Of a stretch of DNA of 64,000 bases, positions 34,035 through 42,019 are shown piece after piece (the stretch's first letter is position 1; every line of letters begins with the position of its first letter). This DNA comes from Mycobacterium sp. GA-1841 (lineage in GTDB: Bacteria; Actinomycetota; Actinomycetes; Mycobacteriales; Mycobacteriaceae). Under the pieces are notes generated by a model, which saw only the letters and a program-made list of their open reading frames with translations, did no database searches and was not told where the DNA came from. The stretch lies in assembly GCF_001954135.1 (NCBI RefSeq), contig NZ_MBEQ01000010.1:45387-109386 (forward strand), read 5' to 3'. The position numbers were made by a program, and so were the translations under genes.

Positions 34035-35877
34035 ACCGACGCAACTGCCAGATCCGGAGCGTGTCGACGTTGCGGCGCTTCGCGAGAAGTATCGCGAAGA
34101 GCGGAGTCGCCGTCTGCGTCCGGAAGGCCAGGAGCAGTACACGTCTGCGGCCGAGGACGAAACGCAAGCAGTCGATTTCAGCGACCCACACATGCCCCGC
34201 GCATTACGGAAGGCGCTGAGCGAGGATGTAGAGGTCGCCATCCTCGGCGGTGGATGGGCCGGCCTACTAGCCGGCTATCACATGCGTCAGGCAGGTATAG
34301 AGGATCTCCGAATCATCGAACAGGCCGGGGACTTCGGTGGGGTCTGGTACTGGAATCGATACCCTGGCCTGTCCTGTGACAACGATTCCTACTGCTATCT
34401 ACCCCTTTTGGAGGAAATGGGGTTCTGCCCATCGAAGAAGTTCGCGGACGGACTCGAAATTCGGCAGTACTGTCAAGATGTCGCTAGGAGATTCAACCTT
34501 TATCGTGGGGCGCTTTTTCACACCTGTGTCAACGCGTTGAGCTGGGATGAATCAGTCAAGAGGTGGCGCATTGCGACCGACCGTGACGATGATATCCGAG
34601 CACGCTTTGTAGTGATGGCGATGGGGCCGATCAACACACCGAAGGTGCCACGTGTCGCAGGCCTCGATGAATTCGAAGGCAGGATGTTTCACACGGCCCG
34701 CTGGGATTACGAATACACCGGCGGAAGCCAAGAGCAGCCGGTTCTTGACAAACTAAGCGAAAAACGTGTGGCCATCGTCGGCACAGGTGCTTCCGCAATT
34801 CAAGCTGTTCCCTACCTCGGTAGGTTTGCCAAGGAACTATACGTCCTGCAACGCACCGCCTCCACGGTCGATGAGCGTCACAACACGCCTACAGATCCCG
34901 CCTGGCTGGCCGCGTTGCAACCTGGTTGGCAGCGCGAACGCCAGATGAACTTTCATCGCGCAGCGATCGACGGTTTGTTGCCGGGCGAACCAGACCGCAT
35001 CTGCGACATCTGGACAGAGATAAACCGCAATCTCGCAGCCGAATTCGACGAGGTGGGCTGGCCGCAGACGCCGGAGGAGTTCCTCGCGGTGCGCGAGGTG
35101 ATGGACTATCGCGTCATGGAGCGGCTACGGCAACGGGTCGAAGCGGTGGTGAAAGATGAAGCCACAGCTGCGATTCTGAAACCGTGGTATCGGCACATGT
35201 GCAAGCGGCCAGCTTCCAGTGACGACTTCTACCCGACCTTCAACAAAGCGAACGTCAAACTTCTCGACGTGTCACCGACGCGAGGACTCGAGCGCGTCAC
35301 GCGCCGGGGCTTCATCCACGAGTCGATGGAGTACGAGATCGACTGCTTGATCTTCGCGAGCGGATTCGAGGTGACGAGCGACCTTCAGCGGAGGTGGGGG
35401 ATCAACAAGGTGTCTGGCCGTGGTGGCCGATCTCTCTACGACCATTGGTCCCACGAGTTTCGGACTTTGCATGGCGTGATGACGCACGGGTTCCCAAATC
35501 AGTTCTACGTCGGGTTCTTTCAAGGTGGCTTCAATGCCTCGACGACCGAGACATTCAACAATCAGGGCAGACATATCGCCTGGATCGTCAGCCAGGCACT
35601 CCAGCGCGGCGCGACGACTGTCGAGCCCAGCTTGGAGGCCCAGGATGCATATGTGGACCACGTTCGTGAGGTGGCGGTCGATACCTCGGCGTTCATCCGA
35701 GAATGCACACCCGGATACTTCAACAACGACGGACAGGAGATCGCCGACGACGAGGGGGTACTCCGGCCGAGATCCTATACCGGTGAGTTGTACGGCCTTG
35801 GGTACTACGCCTTTGAGAAGTTGTTGGAAGATTGGCGATCGAACGAGGATCTCGCCGGGCTGGTGATCGAACCATGA
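34024..35877 (+). CDS. Baeyer-Villiger-type flavin monooxygenase (copy 1)
   Basis: 617 residues from ATG 34024. Two Rossmann motifs: ILGGGWAGLLAGYHMRQAG (FAD) and VAIVGTGASAIQAVPYLG (NADPH), flanking the fingerprint FEGRMFHTARWD (FxGxxxHxxxW[P/D]). GDFGGVWYWNRYPG is typical of BVMOs. An N-terminal extension of about 70 residues (ALREKYREERSRRLRPEG) is shared with copy 2 at 51828-53678, so both belong to one subfamily. It inserts oxygen next to a ketone, giving an ester or lactone and thus ring opening. Coupled to the P450 upstream. Confidence 0.9.
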   Translation: MTCEPTQLPDPERVDVAALREKYREERSRRLRPEGQEQYTSAAEDETQAVDFSDPHMPRALRKALSEDVEVAILGGGWAGLLAGYHMRQAGIEDLRIIEQAGDFGGVWYWNRYPGLSCDNDSYCYLPLLEEMGFCPSKKFADGLEIRQYCQDVARRFNLYRGALFHTCVNALSWDESVKRWRIATDRDDDIRARFVVMAMGPINTPKVPRVAGLDEFEGRMFHTARWDYEYTGGSQEQPVLDKLSEKRVAIVGTGASAIQAVPYLGRFAKELYVLQRTASTVDERHNTPTDPAWLAALQPGWQRERQMNFHRAAIDGLLPGEPDRICDIWTEINRNLAAEFDEVGWPQTPEEFLAVREVMDYRVMERLRQRVEAVVKDEATAAILKPWYRHMCKRPASSDDFYPTFNKANVKLLDVSPTRGLERVTRRGFIHESMEYEIDCLIFASGFEVTSDLQRRWGINKVSGRGGRSLYDHWSHEFRTLHGVMTHGFPNQFYVGFFQGGFNASTTETFNNQGRHIAWIVSQALQRGATTVEPSLEAQDAYVDHVREVAVDTSAFIRECTPGYFNNDGQEIADDEGVLRPRSYTGELYGLGYYAFEKLLEDWRSNEDLAGLVIEP

Positions 35878-36095
35878 GCCTCCAAAAGATGGCTACCGGC
35901 AACTGCGCCGTCGCAGCACATTGTCCCATCACGATGTGCGTCGGCGCCCGCGAGCAATCATCCGGCCGGAGCCAACGTGTTCGGCGGGAACGGTTGCGGC
36001 GCAGAGTTAACAAGTGTTTTTCCTTGAACGGTTTGGTCTGTCAGAAGTCGGAACAGGTAGTCACCAAGAATTCAGCACCAATGGAGGTCGCATGA
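35874..36095 (+). CDS. Possible 73-residue protein between BVMO and binding-protein genes
   Basis: The frame starts with an ATG overlapping the BVMO stop (ATGA) and ends with a TGA overlapping the ATG of the next gene. The product has five Cys (11, 17, 22, 48, 56) and a basic middle. The exact coupling at both ends is striking, but the residue composition is unlike a folded protein, no good ribosome-binding site precedes it, and the next gene has its own GGAGG. It may be only an intergenic leader. Confidence 0.25.
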   Translation: MSLQKMATGNCAVAAHCPITMCVGAREQSSGRSQRVRRERLRRRVNKCFSLNGLVCQKSEQVVTKNSAPMEVA

Positions 36096-37201
36096 GTTAC
36101 GAAAGCAGCGCAGAGCCGATCAAGATCGGCTATCTGATGGATTTCAAGCTGCCCGACGACTACCCGCAAGACATGCACGATGACCTAAGGCTGCCCTTCG
36201 AGATGATTTTCGAAGAAGCGGCTGCGCAGGGAATCATCGACCGACCGATCGAGATCGTGTATCGCGAAGTCGAAGGGATGCCGAAGGGAACAGTCAAGGC
36301 GGTGATCGATGCCTTCGGTGAACTCGTGGATGAAGGATGCCTTGTCGTTTTCGGGCCGCACATTACCGACAACTGCGTCGCCACCAAGGAGGCGATCGAG
36401 GAACGTTTCAAGGTGCCGGCCATTGCCGTCACCGGCACCGACGACTGGTTGGGCGAGTGGACCTTCTCGTTCCCGCAGGGATCAATGACCGACGAACCGA
36501 TTTTCTGGACAGATCTGCTGACAAAGGGTGGGCATACCGAAGTCGGAGTGTTGATGGAACAGTCGCTGGTGGGTCAAAGCTATTTGAAGAATTTTCGGAG
36601 GGCCTGCCGGAGGAAGGGAATCCGCATCGTCGCCGAAGCTGAGATCGCGTCGACCGCTCAGGATGTCCGCGAAGCGATCTACAAGTTGCGAGAAGCCAAT
36701 TCGCAAGCCATCGTGCACATGGGCTTCGGATTCGGCATCGTCTTCGTCCAACCGATTCTCGATGAACTGGAATGGGACCCACCGCGCTTATCCAGCACTG
36801 CATTTCAGAACGCATGGATGAACCCCGTCATGTGGAACGCGTTCATGGGGTGGACGGGCATCGACCAATACGACGAGGCAAACGAGGTTGGCCAACGATT
36901 CCTTGATCGCTTCGAGGCGGCGCACGGCCGACGTCCCCAGTACTGCGTGCCGGTCGTGAACTGTGATGTGGCCACCACTCTATTGGAGGCCTTCACCGAC
37001 GCTCATCCCTTGAGCCCGCGTGGTGTGAAGGAGGCGCTCGAACGGGTGAAGATGCTGCCCGCCGCGTCGGGAGCACCGGGAACGAGGGTCTCGTTCGGTA
37101 AATGGACGCGCCGTGCATGGATGGGTGCCGGCTACCTGGTAGCTCGCCAGCTTGACGCTGACGGCGTCAACTCTCGTCTCGTTGACCGCTTCGGAGAGTA
37201 A
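36092..37201 (+). CDS. Periplasmic-binding-protein-like protein without signal peptide
   Basis: 369 residues from ATG 36092 (GGAGG five bases upstream). The fold is that of branched-chain amino acid/amide-binding proteins (type I, Peripla_BP_6-like): IKIGYLMDFKLPDDY, FGPHITDNCVATKEAIEE, KVPAIAVTGTDDW, GGHTEVGVLMEQSLVG. It begins directly with MSYESSAEPIKIGY: no signal sequence and no lipobox, and no ABC permease or ATPase gene is near. It therefore probably works in the cytoplasm as a ligand sensor or carrier (compare AmiC), perhaps delivering a pathway intermediate to oxygenases. That role is inference. Confidence 0.8.
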   Translation: MSYESSAEPIKIGYLMDFKLPDDYPQDMHDDLRLPFEMIFEEAAAQGIIDRPIEIVYREVEGMPKGTVKAVIDAFGELVDEGCLVVFGPHITDNCVATKEAIEERFKVPAIAVTGTDDWLGEWTFSFPQGSMTDEPIFWTDLLTKGGHTEVGVLMEQSLVGQSYLKNFRRACRRKGIRIVAEAEIASTAQDVREAIYKLREANSQAIVHMGFGFGIVFVQPILDELEWDPPRLSSTAFQNAWMNPVMWNAFMGWTGIDQYDEANEVGQRFLDRFEAAHGRRPQYCVPVVNCDVATTLLEAFTDAHPLSPRGVKEALERVKMLPAASGAPGTRVSFGKWTRRAWMGAGYLVARQLDADGVNSRLVDRFGE

Positions 37202-37205
37202 TCAC

Positions 37206-38339
37206 ATGACTACTCAGAAGTCCAACACTGTTGAACAACAACGCAAACCAGTCAGGTCCCTCGACCTGAAATTCAACGTTGGGCGCGTTGTATCCCTACT
37301 GGCGCTCCTCGCCTTCGTTGGACTCTTCGTCGCCGTGATGCGGATCGATCTTCACCCCCGCGTCGCTAATCCCAACGTGGAGGGTCGGCCCCGTCCTGTT
37401 GAATTCCTCTTCGGAATCGATTGGATCACAGCGATACAGATCGGTACGGCCGTAGGGTTGATCGCGCTGGTGGTCGTCTTTGTGCGTGGTTGGCGACGCG
37501 CCCCGGGCAGCCCCGTCATGCTGATGTTCCTCTGTACCACGCTGATCGTGTGGCAGGACCCGATCATGAACTGGTCGCCGTATGCGGTGTACAACCCGGA
37601 TCTGTTGCACTGGCCGGAAAATTGGTACCTGGTCATGATGTCGCCGACGGTCGAGCCCTTCATCGTGTTGGCCTATGTCGTGTTCTATTTCGGCCCGTAT
37701 TTTCCGGCGGTCTGGGTGCTGCGCAAGCTGCAGGCCGAGCGCGGTCCGGAGTCGTTCTTCAGCCGGCATCCACTGATCAGCTTGGGTGCCCTGGTGCTGG
37801 TGATCGGCTTTATCTTCGACGCCATACTCGAGATTTTCGCGGTACGCACCGGCCTGTACATCTACGCCCAGGTGATCCCCTGGGGCTCGGTGTTCACCGG
37901 GACCACTTTTCAGTTCCCGCTGATCTGGGAGTCGTTGTCTGTGACGTTCGTGATGATTCCGGCGGCGATTCTGGTCTATCGCGATGACACCGGAAAGTCG
38001 GTGGCCGAGAAGCTGGCCGCCAAGGCCAAGCTGTTCCCGACGAAGCCGGTGCTCGGCACGTTCTTGGTCATGTTCGCGATCATCAACGTGTCGTACTTCG
38101 TTTACGGCGGCTGGTTCTGGGCGATCAAGGCGAGCGGGCTGGCTACGTCAGTCGCGTGCCCGTGGCCCTATCCAGAAGCCAAAGTGTATGACCCGCAGGG
38201 GTATTACCGGGCCAACGGTGCCGAGGGGCCGTACTCGGTCGGCAAGTGGGCCACGTGGCAGCAGGGACCGTTCTCAAACACCGATGTCGAGTTGGGGTCG
38301 AAGGGTGATCGCTGTGCGTCCGAGAATGCGAATGGCTGA
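37206..38339 (+). CDS. AveC-like (spirocyclase family) membrane protein
   Basis: 377 residues from ATG 37206 (GGAGAG upstream). About seven helices at 27-45, 74-93, 103-117, 150-172, 189-212, 242-258 and 282-306, with conserved-looking polar stretches WQDPIMNWSPY (116-126) and YNPDLLHWPENWY. Length, helix layout and these motifs fit the AveC-like family, whose founder forms the spiroketal in avermectin biosynthesis; mycobacterial members sit beside P450 and SDR genes as here. The activity in a catabolic setting is unknown. TGATG overlap with the SDR that follows. Confidence 0.65.
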   Translation: MTTQKSNTVEQQRKPVRSLDLKFNVGRVVSLLALLAFVGLFVAVMRIDLHPRVANPNVEGRPRPVEFLFGIDWITAIQIGTAVGLIALVVVFVRGWRRAPGSPVMLMFLCTTLIVWQDPIMNWSPYAVYNPDLLHWPENWYLVMMSPTVEPFIVLAYVVFYFGPYFPAVWVLRKLQAERGPESFFSRHPLISLGALVLVIGFIFDAILEIFAVRTGLYIYAQVIPWGSVFTGTTFQFPLIWESLSVTFVMIPAAILVYRDDTGKSVAEKLAAKAKLFPTKPVLGTFLVMFAIINVSYFVYGGWFWAIKASGLATSVACPWPYPEAKVYDPQGYYRANGAEGPYSVGKWATWQQGPFSNTDVELGSKGDRCASENANG

Positions 38340-39349
38340 TGACTGAGACGCGCACGGCCGTCATCACCGGGGCCTCTCGCGGGTTGGGGTTCGCCTCGGC
38401 GGTGCGCCTGTATCGCGAAGGGTGGCGCGTGATCGCAGCTATGCGCACGCCCGACCGCGGGATGCCGCTGTTACGCGAAGCGACCGGGGCGCCGGTAGAT
38501 GACGATCGGCTGATCGGGGTTCCGCTGGACCTGTTGGAGGCTGAGTCGATCGCGGCGGCTGCCAAGGTGATCGAGGAATCTGTCGGCGCTCCGTACGCCC
38601 TCGTGCACAACGCGGGCATTTCCTCTGCGGGCATGGTCGAAGAGACCGAGATGGCGGTATGGCAGAACATGTTCGCTACCACCGTCATGGGTCCCGTCGC
38701 GTTGACGAAGGCGTTGTTGCCGTCGATGCGAGCGGCGGGGCGGGGCCGCATCGTGTTGATTTCCAGTGCCGGTGGTGTGCGCGGTCAACCAGGTATCGCC
38801 GCGTATTCGGCGGGCAAGGGCGCACTGGAGCGCTGGGGTGAATCGATGGCCGGCGAGATCGCGCCCTACGGTTTGGGCGTCACCATCCTGGTGACAGGAG
38901 TCTACGACACCGAGATCATCACCGACGCCGGCGCGATCGATCAGCGGGATCTCAATGGTCCGTATGCCCGCATTCACAAGACCATGGACGTGCGCGGTCG
39001 CTTCGCGGTCAGTCTGGCCCGACCACCGGAACGTTTCACCGAGGGGTTGGTCAAGGCGCTGAACGACCGCGCTTCGTTCAGGCGCCGCGGTGTGGGCCCC
39101 GATGCGTCGATGTTGTTGGTGTCGAACAGGATTCTGCCATCGGCGGGGATGCATCACGTTTCCCGGCTGGTGTTGGGAATTCCGCGGCAGGGCCAGCTGC
39201 GAAGCGGGACCCCGACCGCCTCCCAGCGGGCGATGGTCTTGGCAGCACGCATTTTTCCTGCGCCGGTGCTGCAGCGCGTCGCGTCGGTAGCGATGCGGTT
39301 TTGGTCCGTGCGCCAAGCACCCGAACAACAAAGCGGTGGTCATGGCTGA
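38339..39349 (+). CDS. Short-chain dehydrogenase/reductase
   Basis: 336 residues, ATG overlapping the upstream stop. Classical SDR: cofactor motif GASRGLG at about 11-17, LVHNAG (NAG motif), catalytic Ser in VLISSAGG and YSAGK (YxxxK). A C-terminal extension of about 70 residues (from ILPSAGMHHVSRLVL) may associate with the membrane or dimer partner. NAD(P)-dependent oxidation of an alcohol or reduction of a ketone, plausibly next to P450 and BVMO steps. Confidence 0.87.
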   Translation: MTETRTAVITGASRGLGFASAVRLYREGWRVIAAMRTPDRGMPLLREATGAPVDDDRLIGVPLDLLEAESIAAAAKVIEESVGAPYALVHNAGISSAGMVEETEMAVWQNMFATTVMGPVALTKALLPSMRAAGRGRIVLISSAGGVRGQPGIAAYSAGKGALERWGESMAGEIAPYGLGVTILVTGVYDTEIITDAGAIDQRDLNGPYARIHKTMDVRGRFAVSLARPPERFTEGLVKALNDRASFRRRGVGPDASMLLVSNRILPSAGMHHVSRLVLGIPRQGQLRSGTPTASQRAMVLAARIFPAPVLQRVASVAMRFWSVRQAPEQQSGGHG

Positions 39350-39420
39350 CATGCCGAAGGCAGCTTTCGCCTCCGGAATGTTGATCGACGGAAAGCTCGT
39401 CGATGAAGCCGCTGTTCCTT
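39342..39420 (+). pseudogene. Possible remnant of an aldehyde dehydrogenase 5' end
   Basis: Directly after the SDR stop the frame from the ATG at 39342 reads MADMPKAAFASGMLIDGKLVDE. The part MLIDGKLVD resembles the first strand of aldehyde dehydrogenases (LIDGKLV followed by a short acidic stretch). Nothing further of that family follows; the frame continues meaninglessly into the P450. It may mark a deletion that removed an aldehyde dehydrogenase gene. Confidence 0.35.
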
Positions 39421-39459
39421 TAATCGGTCGCCTACCCAGCTCAGTAGAGGAGTCAAGTC

Positions 39460-40677
39460 ATGTCAGATATGTTCGTCGAGCTCGAGGAATTCGCGGCGTT
39501 CGACGATGTCGTCTCTGGCGACGTTCGCGACCCATATCCCGAACTGGCCAAACAGCGCCGCGAGACGCCGATCCAGCGCATCGATGTGTCAACGATGCCG
39601 GGGGAGGAAGGTAAGCCGGTATTCATGGTCTACCGCCACGAGGACATCCAGACGATGCTTCGCGACAACGAGACCTTTTCGTCGAATGCGGTGATTCAAA
39701 TCTTCGGCGACGTCCTGGGACACCGGGTGATGCTGGGTATGGACGAGCCCATCCACGGTCAACTGCGGTCGCTGGTGACCAGGGCGTTTACCCAGAAGGC
39801 GCTTTCGCGCTGGGAAGATCAGATCGTCGGACGTATCGGCAACGAACTGATCGACGGATTCGCCGCCATCGGCAAGGCAGACTTGGTCAAGGCATTCACC
39901 TTCCCCTACCCCAGCCGCATCATCGCCGCGTTGCTAGGCCTGCCAGAGGAGGACTTCCCGCAGTTTCAGCGGTGGTCGATCTCGATGTTGAGCTTCACCA
40001 TCAACCCAGAGCGTGCTCTGGCGGCGTCGAAGTCGCTCGTCGAGTACTTCACCCCGATCTTGGAGGCCCGCAGGGCAGAGCCTCGCGAGGATCTGATCAG
40101 TAGCCTTGCAGCAGCAGAGATCGACGGGCAGAAGCTAGACGACGAGGATATCTACTCGTTCATTCGGCTTCTGCTTCCGGCCGGCGTGGAGACGACTTAC
40201 CGGTCGCTGGGAAGCCTGCTGTTCGCGCTGTTGACAAACCCTGATCAACTCGACGCGATCAAGGCGGACCGTTCTCTGATCCCGCAGGCCATCGAGGAGG
40301 GCGTGCGATGGGACGCGCCGCTGTTGAACATCACCCGAGTCGCAACGCGTGACACCGAGCTTGCGGGAGTGCCGATCCCGCAGGGGTCCTCGGTGATGCC
40401 GATGCTCGGCGCGGCCAACCGGCAGGACGACCGGTATCCCGAGCCGGACCGGTTCGACATCTTCCGGCAAGCGAAGGTGCCCATCAGCTGGGGCCACGGC
40501 GTACACGTCTGCCTCGGCATGCATCTCGCGCGTCTCGAAATGCGTACAGCCATCAACCTTTTGCTCGATCGACTGCCCAACTTGCGGCTGGACCCCGAGG
40601 GCGACGATCCACACATCCGAGGCATGGTGTTCCGCTCACCGACGAGTCTGCCCGTGCTCTACGACAGGTATACGTGA
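39460..40677 (+). CDS. Cytochrome P450
   Basis: 405 residues, ATG 39460 with GAGGAG upstream. I-helix LLPAGVETTYRSLG, K-helix EEGVRWDAPLLNITR, heme loop WGHGVHVCLG with the axial Cys at about 351; the usual first Phe of this loop is Trp. Related in type to CYP families that hydroxylate terpenoids or fatty acids, but no exact family is claimed. Followed by another P450 after 76 bp; the two may act in succession on the same substrate. Confidence 0.92.
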   Translation: MSDMFVELEEFAAFDDVVSGDVRDPYPELAKQRRETPIQRIDVSTMPGEEGKPVFMVYRHEDIQTMLRDNETFSSNAVIQIFGDVLGHRVMLGMDEPIHGQLRSLVTRAFTQKALSRWEDQIVGRIGNELIDGFAAIGKADLVKAFTFPYPSRIIAALLGLPEEDFPQFQRWSISMLSFTINPERALAASKSLVEYFTPILEARRAEPREDLISSLAAAEIDGQKLDDEDIYSFIRLLLPAGVETTYRSLGSLLFALLTNPDQLDAIKADRSLIPQAIEEGVRWDAPLLNITRVATRDTELAGVPIPQGSSVMPMLGAANRQDDRYPEPDRFDIFRQAKVPISWGHGVHVCLGMHLARLEMRTAINLLLDRLPNLRLDPEGDDPHIRGMVFRSPTSLPVLYDRYT

Positions 40678-40753
40678 ACGCTTCGGCCCGCACGGAGTGG
40701 ATCGCCCGCCTGGTTGACAACGATGTCTTTACTGAAGGGACAAGAACGAACTC

Positions 40754-42019
40754 ATGACCGACTACGACACAGTTGATTTTTTCACCGATGAGTCTCTGGT
40801 GGCTGATCCGTATTCGTACTTCGACCACTTACGGGCGCAATGCCCTGTTGCTGCGTCGACTCCGTTCGGTGTGTTGGCGGTGACGGGATATGACGAAGCT
40901 TTGGCGGTATATAAGGATCCGTCCTTCTCTTCGTGCAACTCCTTGGCCGGCCCGTTTTCGGGCTTGCCGTTCGGTCCCGACGGTGCGGATGACGTCACAG
41001 ATTTGATAGCCGAGCACCGGCATGTTGCCCCTATGGCAGAGCACATTTCGAATCAGGATCCGCCGATACACACGCGGACGAGAAGCCTGCTGAACAAGTT
41101 GATCACTCCCAAGCGCCTCAAAGAGAACGAAGAGTTCATGTGGCGACTGGCGGATGAACAGCTCGACACGTTTATCGAGCGAGGCAGTTGCGAGTTCTTG
41201 TCGGAGTTCGCAAAGCCATTCTCACTTCTCGTGATCGCCGATTTGATGGGTGTACCCCGAGAGGATCACGAGGAATTCAAGGCGGTCTTCGAGGTGCAGA
41301 TCGCGGGAGAGCTCGGGGAGGGTACGACGGCGCACAACCCGTTGCAGTGGCTCAACGAGAAGTTCTACGGCTATATCGAAGACCGCAGACGATCACCGCG
41401 AGCTGACGTACTGACTGAGTTGGCGCAGGCACTGCACGAAGACGGCTCGATGCCCGATATCGAGGATGTCATGAACCTGTCTACTTTCGTGTTCGCGGCG
41501 GGTACGGAGACGACAACGAAACTCGTCAGCGCTGCGGTCCGTGTCCTGGGCGAAAACTCGGCATTGCAAGCTTCTCTCCGCGAGGATCGGAGCAAGATTC
41601 CGGCCTTCCTGGAGGAAACCCTGCGCATGGAGAGCCCGGTAAAGGCTCACTTCAGGATGGCGCGCAAGACAACCACGGTTGGGGGGGTGAAAGTTCCCGC
41701 GGGTACGACAGTCATGTTGCTACCCGGGGCGTGTAACCGCGACGCGCGAAAGTTTGATGATCCGAACAGCTTTGACCCCGACCGGCCGAACGTTCGAGAG
41801 CAAATCGCTTTCATCCGGGGCGTCCACTCGTGTCCGGGCGCACCCTTGGCCAGAGCGGAGGGGCGAATCTCCATGAACCGTATCTTGGATCGGATGGGCG
41901 ATATCGCCATCGCGGAGATGCATCATGGTCCGGCGAATCAGCGCCGATACGAGTACGAACCGACCTTCGTCCTGCGAGGGCTTCGTGAACTGCACGTGAC
42001 TTTCACTTCGCTCGACTGA
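40754..42019 (+). CDS. Cytochrome P450
   Basis: 421 residues. I-helix FVFAAGTETTTKLV, K-helix EETLRMESPVKAHFR, heme loop FIRGVHSCPG with the axial Cys at about 360. It is distinct from the other three P450s in the window. Last gene of the long plus-strand unit that begins at 27587; its final 17 bp overlap the end of the convergent ligase gene, so termination must occur inside or beyond coding sequence. Redox partners not encoded nearby. Confidence 0.92.
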   Translation: MTDYDTVDFFTDESLVADPYSYFDHLRAQCPVAASTPFGVLAVTGYDEALAVYKDPSFSSCNSLAGPFSGLPFGPDGADDVTDLIAEHRHVAPMAEHISNQDPPIHTRTRSLLNKLITPKRLKENEEFMWRLADEQLDTFIERGSCEFLSEFAKPFSLLVIADLMGVPREDHEEFKAVFEVQIAGELGEGTTAHNPLQWLNEKFYGYIEDRRRSPRADVLTELAQALHEDGSMPDIEDVMNLSTFVFAAGTETTTKLVSAAVRVLGENSALQASLREDRSKIPAFLEETLRMESPVKAHFRMARKTTTVGGVKVPAGTTVMLLPGACNRDARKFDDPNSFDPDRPNVREQIAFIRGVHSCPGAPLARAEGRISMNRILDRMGDIAIAEMHHGPANQRRYEYEPTFVLRGLRELHVTFTSLD

